Source of the DNA: Streptomyces sp. ML-6
Lineage (GTDB): Bacteria; Actinomycetota; Actinomycetes; Streptomycetales; Streptomycetaceae
Assembly (NCBI RefSeq): GCF_030116705.1
Contig: NZ_JAOTIK010000001.1
Span: 3,987,001 to 4,051,000 of the forward strand
DNA length: 64,000 nucleotides
Direction of reading: 5' to 3'
In this document: piece by piece, positions 37,376-46,413 of the stretch
How the letters are laid out: the number at the start of each line of letters is the position of its first letter
How positions within the stretch are numbered: position 1 is the stretch's first letter
Position numbers and translations under genes: made by a program
Notes under the pieces: generated by a model
What the model saw: only the letters and a program-made list of their open reading frames with translations
Told to the model about the DNA's origin: nothing
Database searches by the model: none

Positions 37376-37840
37376 TCATCGGACGTTGGGGAGGACCGGG
37401 CGCAGATCGTTCCAGCGGGAGATCTCGCAACCGTTGGTCCGGTCGAAGACCGCGTCGATACTCCGCCCGTTCCAGGTGCCGGTGATGCGGGCGGTGGCGG
37501 GTCCCCCGTGCTGCAGGGTGCACAGCGCGTCCGGGGGCACCGGGGCGAACGGGTCCTCCCCCTCGTCCGCCAGCTCCTCCAGCCGCTCGCAGGCCCGCCC
37601 CGCCGCCGGGTGGGTCCCGCCCGCCGGGGCGCACCGCAGCTCGAAGGTGCCCTCGGCCGCGGGGTCCCCCGAGTCCGAGACCGTGATCGTCAACCGGGTG
37701 GGGCCGTCCTCCCCCTCCGGCCCGGGCAGGGGCAGCGGGATCGGCAGCGGGAGCGGACGGCTGACCGCGGTCGCGGCCGGTGCCGCCGCGGACAGCACGG
37801 CGAGGGACACGACGGCGGTGAGGGCGAGACGACGCAGCAT
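37376..37840 (-). CDS. subtilisin-inhibitor-like (SSI) secreted protein
   Basis: 154 residues from ATG 37840 with AGGAG 7 bp upstream. Signal peptide 1-25 (ALTAVVSLAVLSAAAPAATA). The Pro/Leu-rich PLPLPIPLPLPGP spacer is followed by the SSI fold: LTITVSDSG, FELRCAPAGGTHP with the first disulfide pair (Cys at about 70 and 85), CTLQHGG and the typical end SIDAVFDRTNGCEISRWN. Aligning CTLQ with the SSI reactive loop (C-P-M-V) puts Leu at P1, suggesting subtilisin/chymotrypsin-type targets; that assignment is inferred. Acts outside the cell. Confidence 0.93.
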   Translation of the reverse strand: MLRRLALTAVVSLAVLSAAAPAATAVSRPLPLPIPLPLPGPEGEDGPTRLTITVSDSGDPAAEGTFELRCAPAGGTHPAAGRACERLEELADEGEDPFAPVPPDALCTLQHGGPATARITGTWNGRSIDAVFDRTNGCEISRWNDLRPVLPNVR

Positions 37841-38130
37841 GCGGGCTCCTGTGCTCGTGCCCTTCGAAATCCGAAGGGAGTGCCGGGTTCGAAGGGAGTA
37901 CCGGTGGAACGACGTGAACGACGTGAACGAGGTGGACGACGTGAACGAGGCGGACGACCGGAGGACGACGCCTCCGCTCTCACTAACGCTCCGCACGCCA
38001 CGGCGTTGCGCAACCGCGGGCACTTTGCCCTCGTGCCCGGATGCCTAGTACCGTAGGCGGCGATTGGTGACACGGCGCTCAGCTGTGTCATCATCTGCAC
38101 ACACCGCTCGCGCTTGCGCGGGAAGTGTCT

Positions 38131-38221
38131 GGAGGCGTCGCCTAGTCCGGTCTATGGCGCCGCACTGCTAATGCGGTTTGGGTCTTAAAGCCCATCGAGG
38201 GTTCAAATCCCTCCGCCTCCG
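38131..38221 (+). tRNA. tRNA-Ser (anticodon GCU), second copy
   Basis: Acceptor GGAGGCG (38131-38137) pairs with CGCCTCC (38214-38220), discriminator G. Anticodon loop CTGCTAA holds GCT. T-arm GAGGGTTCAAATCCCTC; long variable arm. Its sequence differs widely from the GCU tRNA at 903-989, so it is not a recent duplicate. Confidence 0.94.
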
Positions 38222-38228
38222 CTCTCTG

Positions 38229-38266
38229 CTCGGGGAGTTCGGCCCACTTCGGCCGGACTCCCCGAG
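38229..38266. terminator. terminator after tRNA-Ser
   Basis: CTCGGGGAGT...ACTCCCCGAG forms a 10-bp perfect outer stem with an additional paired CGGCC-type inner part, 8 bp after the tRNA. Confidence 0.8.
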
Positions 38267-38397
38267 TCGTTTCCGAAGCTTTCCCGAAGCTTTTTTCCGG
38301 GGCTTTCCCGGGACTTTTTCCGGAGTCGCTCGCGGAGCCGTGCCATGGCGTCGTCCCGTCGGCGCCGCGCCGACTCCGTGCCGGGCCCGACCGGCGA

Positions 38398-39795
38398 CTA
38401 CTTCCGGTCGGCGCAGGGGTCGCAGCAGGAGGGGGCCGGCTCCACGCAGATGACGACGGTGTCGGTGTTGTCGCCGGGGTCGGGGTCCTTCTCGTTGGCG
38501 GTGACGGTGGCGGAGTTGCCGACCGGGCCGGGCTCGGTGGCCTTGGCGCGCAGTACGAGGGTGGCCCCGGCGCCGACGTCCAGGGTGCCCACGGCCCACC
38601 GGCCGGTGGCCGGGTCGTGGCTTCCGGGCCCGTCGGCGGACAGGAGGACGAGGCCGTCCGGGAGCCGGTCGGTGACGGTGACCCCGGTGGCCCGGTTCGG
38701 TCCGGTGTTGCGCACGGTGATGCGGTAGGTCACCGTCTGGCCGACGGTGACGGTGGTCGCGTCGGCAGCCTTGACCACGGCCAGGTCCGCGGCCGGATTG
38801 ACCTGCGTGACCTGTTCGTCGGAGGTGGCCGTCAGGGGCTCCGGGGTGTCGCCGAGCCGGTTCTCGTAGGTGGCGGTGGCGGTGTTCCTGATCTGCTTGC
38901 CGCCGGAGGCGCGGTCGATGGTGACCCGGTACTCGGCCGTGGTTCCCCCGGGCAGGGCCTCGGTGTTGAGCAGTCTGCCGCCCTCCCCGGCGGTGGCGGT
39001 GTCGCCGAGGCCGAAGACGACCCTGTCGGCCGAGGCGTCGTAGTACGCCTGGTCGCCGTCCCGCGCGTCGGTTTTCACCCCGGCGTTCGGGCCGTCGACG
39101 ATGCGCAGGGAACCGGGCAGATACGTCGTGCCCGGCGGGATGGCGTCGGTCAGGACGAGGTTCTCGGCCGCGCCGCCGCCCTCGTTCCTGGCGTTGACGC
39201 GGTAGGTGATGACATCGCCCACCTCCAGCGGCCCCGTGGGCGCGGCGGTCTTGGTGAGCGCCACGTGGGGAGCGGTGCCGAAGAAGATCCCGTCCAGGAA
39301 GTTGCCGATGCTCTGGTTGCCGCCGGCGGCGGAGACGGAGCGGAAGGCGAAGCGCGTCAGCGTCTGACCGGCCGGGACGGTGTAGGTGCCGGTGTAGTGG
39401 CCCCAGGCGGTGTTGCCGTCGGTGAAGCGCCGCTGCTGCACCGTGGCACCCGGCGCGCCGATGTCCAGCGCCATGGTGTCCTCCCCCTGGCGGCCGCGGT
39501 GGTACAGCCGCCAGTACAGCCTCGTCCCGGGGGTGGTGGGCAGGTCCTGGTAGAGCGTGGAGACCTGATTGGCGTTGAGTTCGGCGAACTGCGCGCCGTC
39601 GGCCGCCGGGACCCCGTTGAAGCCCGAGTGCCACAGCTCGATCAGGTGGTCGGAGGCCGTGGTGCGCCAGCCCGGAACGCCCTTGGGCGCCTGCGGCTGC
39701 GAGGCGTCCGGCAGGAATTCCATGCTGGCGACGGCGGGCTGTTCGAAGCTGCCGTTGGCCAGGTTGACCCGGAGCGGAGCGGGAGGTGTGGACAT
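38398..39795 (-). CDS. DUF11/conserved-repeat-domain protein
   Basis: 465 residues from ATG 39795 (GAGGGGAAG upstream). Residues 1-165 resemble a lectin/jelly-roll-like domain (NLANGSFEQPAVASMEF, LYQDLPTTPGTRLYWRL). Two DUF11 beta-sandwich repeats follow: VALTKTAAPTGPLEVGDVITY (about 170-330) and LAVVKAADATTVTVGQTVTY (about 345-450). It ends in PSCCDPCADRK. DUF11 proteins are usually cell-surface, yet no signal peptide or anchor is evident here, so export would need a non-classical route. Function unknown. Confidence 0.85.
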   Translation of the reverse strand: MSTPPAPLRVNLANGSFEQPAVASMEFLPDASQPQAPKGVPGWRTTASDHLIELWHSGFNGVPAADGAQFAELNANQVSTLYQDLPTTPGTRLYWRLYHRGRQGEDTMALDIGAPGATVQQRRFTDGNTAWGHYTGTYTVPAGQTLTRFAFRSVSAAGGNQSIGNFLDGIFFGTAPHVALTKTAAPTGPLEVGDVITYRVNARNEGGGAAENLVLTDAIPPGTTYLPGSLRIVDGPNAGVKTDARDGDQAYYDASADRVVFGLGDTATAGEGGRLLNTEALPGGTTAEYRVTIDRASGGKQIRNTATATYENRLGDTPEPLTATSDEQVTQVNPAADLAVVKAADATTVTVGQTVTYRITVRNTGPNRATGVTVTDRLPDGLVLLSADGPGSHDPATGRWAVGTLDVGAGATLVLRAKATEPGPVGNSATVTANEKDPDPGDNTDTVVICVEPAPSCCDPCADRK

Positions 39796-40489
39796 GGTTC
39801 TTCCCCTCAAGTCGACGCTGCTGGAATGCACCGCTGTCCGACCGCACGTACGTGCGCCGAGGCGGAGCCGACACACCCGGTAGCGCAATACATCCCGGTC
39901 GCTACGTAAAGTGACGACCGGAGGGGTTCGGTCAATTCCGCACGCCGGGTTTGCGCCCCCGCTCCCCTCCCTCACCCGCCCACCCCGCCACCCGGCCAGC
40001 CCCCTCGCGCCGCACCCCTCGCGCAGGTACCCCTGCGTCCCTTCCCGCCCACCCCGTCATGGCCGGAAACCTCCGCCGTCCCTCCGGCGCCCACCCTTGC
40101 GCAGGGTGAAACCGTCACCAACGGAGTTGACGCTTCCGGGGCGCTGCGACGGCGCCACACCGGCGGCGCCACGCCGACGCCGCGACGGCGACGGCATCGC
40201 GAGGGCACCCGTACGGAAACGGCCTCACGATCGCGGGCCCCGCGGACTTCGGCGTTCCGGATCCTGCGCCGGCTTCGCGCCGCGCCCCGGACCCCGCGCG
40301 GGGCGCTGTCGCGCGAAGGGCGGCGGGAGAGACCTGCCCGAGTCGCCCACCGGTCGCCCCGCGCAGCCGCGAATCGAGACGTTTCTGCAGGTAGGGGCGG
40401 GTTTGGTTAATGGATTTCGCGCTACGGCGCAGGTCATGTAATGTTGTTCTCGCAACGCCGACCGGGAAGAAAAAAGCCCGGAATGCCAA
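39796..40489. other. gene-free region between the DUF11 gene and tRNA-Arg
   Basis: About 690 bp. It contains the promoter region of the DUF11 gene (39796-39920, with CGTACGTACG near 39843) and GC-rich sequence. Only poorly supported frames occur; no hairpin or RNA was recognised. Confidence 0.5.
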
Positions 40490-40562
40490 GCACTCGTAGC
40501 TTAACGGATAGAGCATCTGACTACGGATCAGAAGGTTGCAGGTTCGAATCCTGCCGAGTGCA
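40490..40562 (+). tRNA. tRNA-Arg (anticodon ACG), integration target
   Basis: Acceptor GCACTCG (40490-40496) pairs with CGAGTGC (40555-40561), discriminator A. Anticodon loop CTACGGA (40521-40527) with ACG. The 3' part from the anticodon loop onwards is the attL core of the integrated element, so the element restores the tRNA end. Confidence 0.96.
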
Positions 40563-40580
40563 CAGCAGGCCAGAGGCCCC
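40521..40580 (+). repeat. attL (60-bp core)
   Basis: Identical over 60 bp to attR at 51810-51869. Begins exactly at the anticodon loop of tRNA-Arg and extends 18 bp past the tRNA. A stem from 40571 to 40603 just inside serves as terminator. Confidence 0.95.
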
Positions 40581-40614
40581 CAGGAGAGATCCTGAGGGCC
40601 TCTGTCGTATGTCG

Positions 40615-40637
40615 TGACGGCAGTGATTGACGGCAAC
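40615..40637 (+). promoter_or_regulatory. candidate integrase arm sites inside attL
   Basis: TGACGGCA (40615-40622) and TTGACGGCAAC (40627-40637) are direct repeats. The same sequence occurs near attR (51703-51733), in the same orientation. The remaining 40640-41078 stretch has no gene; a GCCCAAC/GTTGGGC hairpin lies at 40949-40967. Confidence 0.5.
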
Positions 40638-41078
40638 CGCTCCGATCGCGTGGCTCCCCTTGCGGCGGTGAACAGTGATCCGCTCCGCCGGCGCCTGGCG
40701 AGGCTCGCCTCCCCCTGTGCACGGCGACCTTGATCGGCGAGACCTTGGACGCCACGAGTCCGGTTCGACCTCTGTGAGCCATCCGGGTTGTCGGTGGGCG
40801 TCGGTACCCTGGTGTTGAGCTCTGCCATGAACCCAAGATGTTGTGGTGTGTCGACGCGTCCCGTAGTGCATGTTGGGGTGCCTTGCTTGCTGACGGGTCA
40901 TCCGGGGTGCTTCACTTGATCCGCCAACCAAAACAGGCCCCAGCCGGGGCCCAACTTGAGGTTGGGCGCACGGCAATGGGGCCTGATGCGTTGGTCGCGC
41001 CTTGGGACCTTATCGCCCGCTCTTGGTTCTTCCAAGAGTGGGCGGCCCCGCGCGTCCGACTTCGGAAACGGATGTGCC

Positions 41079-41318
41079 ATGGCAGACCGGCCCAACACCC
41101 GGGATGTGTCCAAGCGCGAAGATGGCTGGGCAGTGACGAAGCCGGGTGCGGAGAGAGCCAGTGCAGTTCTGCCCACTCAGGCGGCGGCAGTCGCTCGCGC
41201 CAAGGAGATCTTGGCCAACGACGGTGGCGGAGAGCTTCGCGTCCGCGGCAAGAACGGTCAGGTGCGAGAGCAGAACACAGTCGCCCCCGGGCACGACCCG
41301 AGGCGGTCGAAGGGATGA
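41079..41318 (+). CDS. DUF2188 family protein
   Basis: 79 residues. The pattern RDVSKREDGWAVTKPGAERA, then ARAKEILANDGGGELRVRGKNGQVREQNTVAPG, is that of DUF2188, short beta-alpha-beta proteins frequent in mobile elements and of unknown role. It overlaps the next small gene by 4 bp (ATGA). Confidence 0.85.
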   Translation: MADRPNTRDVSKREDGWAVTKPGAERASAVLPTQAAAVARAKEILANDGGGELRVRGKNGQVREQNTVAPGHDPRRSKG

Positions 41319-41500
41319 TCTCGATGCACAAGTACGTGATCAATAAGGACTTCGGCAACCAGCGTGAGGTCGAAGCGACCGGGTTCGCCACTGTCGGGGA
41401 CTACATCGACTTCTACGGGGTCGACGACCGGGGCGACAAGATCGTGACCCTTCGGATTCGGGCCGCGAGAGTGGAGACAGTCGAGCGCCTCGCCAGCTGA
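41315..41500 (+). CDS. small hypothetical protein
   Basis: 61 residues from ATG 41315, or 58 from ATG 41324 (MHKYVINKD). Mixed alpha/beta, probably cytoplasmic, no family recognised. Coupled to the DUF2188 gene by a 4-bp overlap. Convergent with the integrase, which ends 65 bp away. Confidence 0.6.
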   Translation: MISMHKYVINKDFGNQREVEATGFATVGDYIDFYGVDDRGDKIVTLRIRAARVETVERLAS

Positions 41501-41565
41501 TTCACTGCTACGGCAACAGAGCGGGCCCTCACCGAGACGGTGGGGCCCGCTCTTGTTGCTGGAGG

Positions 41566-42807
41566 CTATTGGCCGTCGTCACTCCTCAGCGCGTCCCCGA
41601 CGCGGTCGAAGGCGGAGCGCTGGGAGTCCAGCCGCACGAAGGTGTAGATGTCCATGGTCACGCGGATCGAGCTGTGGCCCAGGACCTCCATGATCATGCG
41701 GGCGTCGGCGCCCTGTTCGTGGAGCAGGGACGCGCACGTGTGACGCAGGTCGTGGAAGCGGACCTTGCGGACGCCGGCGCGGGCGGACAGGGCCTTGAAG
41801 GACCGGTTCAGGTTGCGCGGCTCGATGGGGGTCCCGTTCTTCGTCGTGAAGACGAGCCCCTTCCCCGTCCCCTTCCAGTTGTGGCCTGCGGCCTTCTGGT
41901 CGGCGATCTGGTGGATGCGCTGAGCACGGAGCGCGGTCACGCATTCGGCCGGCAGTGCCACGCGCCGGGCCGAGCGCTGCGTCTTCGGCGCGACGATCAG
42001 CAGCTCGCCGCCGACACGCTGAAGAGCCTGCCGGACGGTCAGAACCCCGTCGAGGAGATCCACGTCCGACCAGCGCAGCCCCAGCAGCTCACCCCGCCGG
42101 AGCCCGATGCGGACTGCCAGCTCGTACGCGGCCCAGAGCCGGTTGTCCCGGGCAGCCGTCAGGAGCCGACGCCCTTCCGCAGCGGTGAGGGGTTCAATCT
42201 CGCGCTTGGTGCCCATGCTCAGCTCCACGTTCCGGGCCACGTTGCGGGGCAGCTCGTCCTCCCGTACGGCGTGCTGGAGAGCGGCGCGCAGGATCACCAG
42301 CAGGAAGCGCACGGTCCGGTCCGAGGGGAGCTTCTTGCAGCACTTGCCGAGGGCGCAGCAGCGCCGCTTGTGCTCCGGCCGCTTCTTGTCCTTTCCCTGC
42401 GCGCAGCACTGGCAGGTCGCCGCCGTCTTCATGAGGAAGGCGCGGATGTCGCGGGCGGTGAGCCGGACCAGCTTCTTCTTCCCGAACTCCGGGGTGACGT
42501 AGTTCCGGACGAGGGATTCGTAGTTGACGTAGGTCGTCGGGCGGACCTTGGTCTTGGCGACGCTCGCCAGCCAGTACGCCAGGTACTCGGCGATCGTCAT
42601 CTTGTTGGTGGCCACCGGAAGGCCGCTGAGTGAGTCAGCCTTGAGCTTGGTCAGCTTCTCGTGTGCCTCGTCCCAGGTCTTGCCGTAGACGCTGCGCCGC
42701 TTGTACGTGCCGTCCGTCGTCAGGACGTATGCGCTGCCCTCCCAACGACCGTCCTTGCGCTGGTAGATGGTGCCCTCGTTGTTGGCGTTCTTCTTCGGCT
42801 TGGCCAT
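41566..42807 (-). CDS. int: tyrosine recombinase/integrase
   Basis: 413 residues. N-terminal SAM-like core-binding domain (about 60-195) carries the Cys/His-rich insert CQCCAQGKDKK...CCALGKCC seen in pSAM2-type actinobacterial integrases. Catalytic domain: Arg in RIGLRRGELLGLRW (about 238), Lys region KTQRSARRVALP, HDLRHTCASLLHEQGAD (His-x-x-Arg, about 347), LGHSSIRVTMDIYTF (His and nucleophilic Tyr about 387). It should cut and join at the tRNA-Arg core. Its start overlaps the xis stop (ATGA), one operon with xis and repSA. Confidence 0.97.
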   Translation of the reverse strand: MAKPKKNANNEGTIYQRKDGRWEGSAYVLTTDGTYKRRSVYGKTWDEAHEKLTKLKADSLSGLPVATNKMTIAEYLAYWLASVAKTKVRPTTYVNYESLVRNYVTPEFGKKKLVRLTARDIRAFLMKTAATCQCCAQGKDKKRPEHKRRCCALGKCCKKLPSDRTVRFLLVILRAALQHAVREDELPRNVARNVELSMGTKREIEPLTAAEGRRLLTAARDNRLWAAYELAVRIGLRRGELLGLRWSDVDLLDGVLTVRQALQRVGGELLIVAPKTQRSARRVALPAECVTALRAQRIHQIADQKAAGHNWKGTGKGLVFTTKNGTPIEPRNLNRSFKALSARAGVRKVRFHDLRHTCASLLHEQGADARMIMEVLGHSSIRVTMDIYTFVRLDSQRSAFDRVGDALRSDDGQ

Positions 42808-42989
42808 CAGGCGGCTTCCTGTTCGGTGCGGAGGGATACGTAGGCGTCCAGCGCGGCTTCGCTGATGCGGCGACAGCGGCCGATCTTGAAAGAGGCGAGT
42901 TCGCGGGAGCGGATCAGGTCGTGGACCTTCCAGCGGCTGATGCCGAGACGCTCGGCGACCTGGTCCACGGTGAGCACGGCGGTCGTCAT
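42807..42989 (-). CDS. xis: excisionase-like helix-turn-helix protein
   Basis: 60 residues. MerR/HTH_17 fold: LTVDQVAERLGISRWKVHDLIRSRELASFKIGRCRRISEAALDAYV. Overlaps repSA upstream and int downstream by ATGA junctions. This is the recombination directionality factor in the pSAM2 arrangement. Confidence 0.93.
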   Translation of the reverse strand: MTTAVLTVDQVAERLGISRWKVHDLIRSRELASFKIGRCRRISEAALDAYVSLRTEQEAA

Positions 42990-43395
42990 GCAGGCATCAG
43001 CCCTTCGCGCTTGAGGCGTGCGGTGTGGGCGATGTCGTGGCGGGTCTGGTTCGCGAGGAGTTCTTCGCCGGGGCGGTAGCCGGAGGTGAGGTAGGTCCAG
43101 GAGGACTCGGTGACGAGCACGGTGTCCGGGGCGGGTACGGGGCGGCCGGCGCGGACGCGGGCGGCGTCGGCCTGGGCGAGCCGCCAGGCGCGGCGGACGT
43201 CGCGCAGGGCGCCGAGGGTGGTGGAGTAGGCGCGGGACTTGGTGGAGAAGTGGCCGCGGAAGCCGAGCATGTGGGCCCACTTGCAGAGCTTGAGGTCCGC
43301 GAATTCGGGCAGGCCGCCCAGGTCCCAGGCGGTGCGGATCATCTGCCGGACGTGCCGGTGCACGGGCAGGTCCCGGAGGGGTTCGGCCTGTCGGG
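42986..43395 (-). pseudogene. 3' fragment of a RepSA-type replication initiator
   Basis: About 136 codons remain, from the IS edge to the stop: RGNLTRQAEPLRDLPVHRHV, then MIRTAWDLGGLPEFADLKLCKWAHMLGFRGHFSTKSRAYSTTLGALRDVRRAW, which matches the C-terminal end of pSAM2-type rolling-circle RepSA. The 5' three quarters are absent; beyond the IS (44719 onwards) nothing on the minus strand continues it. A protein from Met 43363 (125 residues) would lack the catalytic part. Confidence 0.88.
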
Positions 43396-43464
43396 TGAGG
43401 TTCCCCCGGGATGCGGAAGGTGGTGACAGATGGTCAGATGATTCTCATGAGAGGAGCATTGACC

Positions 43465-43773
43465 ATGGCTGCACCCAGAAAGTACTCGCTTGAGTTGCGT
43501 GAGCGTGCGGTGCGGATGTACCGGACCACCGAGCCGAGGCCGCAGATCAAGAAGCTGGCCGTCGACCTCGGCGTGCACCCCGAGGCTCTGCGCGGCTGGA
43601 TCCGCCAGGCCGAGGCGGACGCCGGCGAGCGCGGCGACCGGCTCACCACCGACGAACGCGCGGAGCTCGTGGCCCTGCGCAAGGAGAACGCCCAGCTCAA
43701 GCGGGCCAACGATGTCCTGCGGACGGCCTCGGCGTTTTTCGCGGCGCAACTCGACCCGACCCGGCCCAGGTGA
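43465..43773 (+). CDS. IS3-family transposase OrfA
   Basis: 102 residues from ATG 43465 (GAGGAG upstream); ATG 43447 is an alternative. HTH_Tnp_1 fold: PRKYSLELRERAVRMYRTTEP...DLGVHPEALRGWIRQAEADAG, then a leucine-zipper-like coil ALRKENAQLKRANDVLRTASAFF. Near its end the run GTTTTTC (43734-43740) is a possible -1 slippage site for making an OrfAB fusion. Confidence 0.93.
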   Translation: MAAPRKYSLELRERAVRMYRTTEPRPQIKKLAVDLGVHPEALRGWIRQAEADAGERGDRLTTDERAELVALRKENAQLKRANDVLRTASAFFAAQLDPTRPR

Positions 43774-44687
43774 CGGCGCTCGTCGACGAGCATCCCCGCC
43801 TGGGAGTCGAGTGCGTACTCCGGGAACTGCACATTCCCTCCTCCACCTACTATCGCTGGCGCCGGGCCGAGCGCGAGCCGTGCGAACGGCAGCGCCGCGA
43901 CGTCGAGCTGACCGAGCAGATCAAGGAGATCCACGCGGAATCCGGTGGCGTCTACGGCTCCCCGCGCGTGCACGCCGCCCTCAGACGCGAGGGTGTCCAC
44001 GTCGGCCGCAAACGGGTCGAACGTCTGATGCGCGAGGCCGACATCGCGGGCATCAGCCCGCGGCGCAAGGGCTTCACGCGCCGCGACCCCAAGGCCACGC
44101 TCGCCCCGGACCTGGTCGAGCGGCACTTCACCGCACCCGCGCCGAACCGTCTGTGGGTCACCGACCTCACCATGATCTCCACCGGCGAGGGCCCGTTGTG
44201 GCTCTCGGCGATCCGGGACGCGTTCTCCCGCCGGGTGGTGGCCTGGGAGACCTCGGCCCGCGCGGACGCCGACCTCGTCCTGACCACGCTGGAGTACGCG
44301 CTCGCGTCCCGCGAGATCGAGCCCGGCAAGCTCATCCATCACGCCGACCACGGCTGTCAGTATACGTCTCTCAAGCTCACAACTCGCCTGGTGCGAGCGG
44401 GAGTTCAGGTGTCCATGGGGTCGGTCGGGGACTCGTTCGACAACGCGCTCGCGGAAAACCTGTGGATGCTGATCAAGACGGAGTGCGTGCGCGGTCGGGT
44501 CTTCGCCACACGTGCCGAGGCGAACCTCGCGCTCTTCGAGTACATCGACGGCTTCTACAACCCCCGGCGCATCCAGGAACGGCTCGACTGGCTCAGCCCG
44601 ATCGAGTTCGAGGAGAAGCACTACACCAAACAGGCGACGGCCGAACCGACGAACCTGAACACCCGTCACCCCTCTCTGACCAGCTGA
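43770..44687 (+). CDS. IS3-family transposase OrfB (DDE integrase domain)
   Basis: 305 residues from GTG 43770, in the -1 frame relative to OrfA and overlapping it by GTGA. N-terminal HTH_21 part (VHAALRREGVHVGRKRVERLMREADI), then the rve catalytic core: Asp in LWVTDLTMI, Asp in HHADHGCQYTS, Glu in DNALAENLWMLIKTE (DD35E spacing). Appears intact, so the IS may still be mobile. Confidence 0.95.
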   Translation: MTALVDEHPRLGVECVLRELHIPSSTYYRWRRAEREPCERQRRDVELTEQIKEIHAESGGVYGSPRVHAALRREGVHVGRKRVERLMREADIAGISPRRKGFTRRDPKATLAPDLVERHFTAPAPNRLWVTDLTMISTGEGPLWLSAIRDAFSRRVVAWETSARADADLVLTTLEYALASREIEPGKLIHHADHGCQYTSLKLTTRLVRAGVQVSMGSVGDSFDNALAENLWMLIKTECVRGRVFATRAEANLALFEYIDGFYNPRRIQERLDWLSPIEFEEKHYTKQATAEPTNLNTRHPSLTS

Positions 44688-44999
44688 TCAGCACCTCTCG
44701 CGCAGCGGGGGAACCTCACACGGCGAGCACGGCCAGCAGGAGCGGAGCGCATGCCAAGTCCGCACCGGTCACCGCGGATTGCCGTTCAACCAGCCGCGAG
44801 CCTGGCAGCCGGCCCCTGCCCATCCGTCAGGCAACGCGTACGGCAACGCTCAGGCCGGGTCGGGGTCGAGTCCGTGACGGATTGGGGAAGCGTGGCTGGG
44901 GCCGGTGGGTGGTGGCTGGAGGCACACGTGGCGGGTGCTCGTTCGGCGCACCCGCCGTCGTGGCTGACTTTCTGTGGCTGAGGTCGCCAACGGCCCGAG

Positions 45000-46340
45000 T
45001 CAGCTGACCAGAGAAGGCGGGGCGACCGTTCGTGCGCGATCGTAGAGGTCCAGCGCAGTGGCGTTTTTCAGGTGCGGCCGGAGGAGGCCGAACATGGTTC
45101 TGACCCGGTCGTCGGCTCGGCCGGACTGGACCATGGGGTAGTCGTCGAGCGCCTGGTGCCAGGTGTCGCAGGCCGCTTCCAGGTGGCCGATTTCCAGTTG
45201 TCGTTCAGCCAGCATGGCGCGGTGTCGGACGCGTGCGCGGCGGTAGACGCTGTAGCGCACCTTGTCGGACTGCTGCATGGCCGCGATGGCGCCGGAGACG
45301 TCGCCGAGTTCGTAACGAACCTGACTGATGTGATAGTTGAGCGACGCGGGGTCGTACGAGCCAAACGCCTTGCCGCGCGACTCGGCACGGTCCATGGCGG
45401 TCTCGGCCTCCCGGATGTACCGCAGTGCCTGCGTCCGGTCGCCGGTCTGCGCGGCGGCGTGTGCTTGCTGGCCGGCGAGGAAGGCCAGCATGCGGGGCAC
45501 GGCCTTCGGGGAGGCGGCTGCTGCGTCGGCTAGCTCCATGGCCTTGCCCCCGTGGCGAAGGTCGATCGCTTGGACGCTCATGCCGCGCAGAGTCGTGCAG
45601 TAGGTCAGATGGTCCTCGGCGGCGCCCGCCAGTTCCAGCGCCTTGACGTAGTACCGCTGCGCGAGGCCATGTAGGCCCTCGTCGACGGCCATGTAGCCGG
45701 TCAGGTACAGCAGGTCCGAGGCTGCGGACAACATCGCTTTCCGCACGTCGTCGGGGGCGTCGGCGCGCAGGTAGGACGACACGGTGTTCACCATGAACGA
45801 GGCCGCCATGGGGCGTGCGTGGCGACCGCCGAATTGGTCGTCCAGTTCCGAGACGCGCTCGGTCATGGCGACGACCATGTCCACTTCGTTCATGCCGATC
45901 CGGCGGGCGCGGCCGGACTGGACCGCTTCGGCACGGCCGATGACATCCGGCCACCCGGGAATCGTGAGGGCGACGGAGAACAGGCCGGCCCCCAGGACAC
46001 TGCGGCGCGATGGGTCCATGTCCTGCCTCCCGAGGTCGATCAGCCCCTCCACGGTATCCGCGGCTGTCGAGGAGGAGTGATCGCGGGGAACCGGCAGACC
46101 GGCCTCAGCGTGCGTTACGGGCCGCCCCAGACGCCGAGAGAGGGCTTCCAGGACGCACACCCGCACGGCCCCGCGGGGCACGGTGCCGCCCAGCCAATGG
46201 CTCACCGCCGACTCGTCGTATCGCAGGGGCGTGCCCATCTCGGTGCCCACGCGGTTCACCGCCCGCGCGAACTGGCGATAAGTCCAGCGGCTCTCGGCGA
46301 GCAGGCGCCCGAGCGCCCCGTTCGGTTCACGCGTGGCCAT
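45000..46340 (-). CDS. HTH/TPR regulator (NsdA-like)
   Basis: 446 residues. The N-terminal ~80 residues form a Cro/C1-type helix-turn-helix (LAESRWTYRQFARAVNRVG, YDESAVSHWLGGTVPRG). The rest is TPR-like helical repeats (LADAAAASPKAVPRMLAFLAGQQAHAAAQTGDRTQALRYIREAE and others). Streptomyces proteins of this build include NsdA-type negative regulators, and the architecture also recalls peptide-sensing TPR regulators. It is divergent from the peptide cassette, which makes it the likely local regulator. The preceding 44719-44999 stretch contains no gene. Confidence 0.85.
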   Translation of the reverse strand: MATREPNGALGRLLAESRWTYRQFARAVNRVGTEMGTPLRYDESAVSHWLGGTVPRGAVRVCVLEALSRRLGRPVTHAEAGLPVPRDHSSSTAADTVEGLIDLGRQDMDPSRRSVLGAGLFSVALTIPGWPDVIGRAEAVQSGRARRIGMNEVDMVVAMTERVSELDDQFGGRHARPMAASFMVNTVSSYLRADAPDDVRKAMLSAASDLLYLTGYMAVDEGLHGLAQRYYVKALELAGAAEDHLTYCTTLRGMSVQAIDLRHGGKAMELADAAAASPKAVPRMLAFLAGQQAHAAAQTGDRTQALRYIREAETAMDRAESRGKAFGSYDPASLNYHISQVRYELGDVSGAIAAMQQSDKVRYSVYRRARVRHRAMLAERQLEIGHLEAACDTWHQALDDYPMVQSGRADDRVRTMFGLLRPHLKNATALDLYDRARTVAPPSLVS

Positions 46341-46413
46341 GCCCTCAACTCCCCGTGCCCTTGCGAACTTTCAAGGCTTTCAAGTCCCGGCGCTGCTGCA
46401 ACGGTACCGCTGT

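Larger units (their letters stand above)
43396..44718 (+). mobile_element. IS3-family insertion sequence, 1323 bp
   Basis: Terminal inverted repeats TGAGGTTCCCCCG (43396-43408) and its complement (44706-44718) are identical for 13 bp and imperfect further in (shared GGTCAG). It begins TG and ends CA as IS3 elements do. Two overlapping frames encode OrfA and OrfB. The flanks (GGG left, CAC right) show no target duplication, which suggests an adjacent deletion after insertion. Confidence 0.9.

Noticed and set aside
40838..41314. Longer version of the 61-aa element protein
   Set aside because: The upstream in-frame part overlaps the DUF2188 gene in another frame and lacks a ribosome site; the ATGA overlap start is better.
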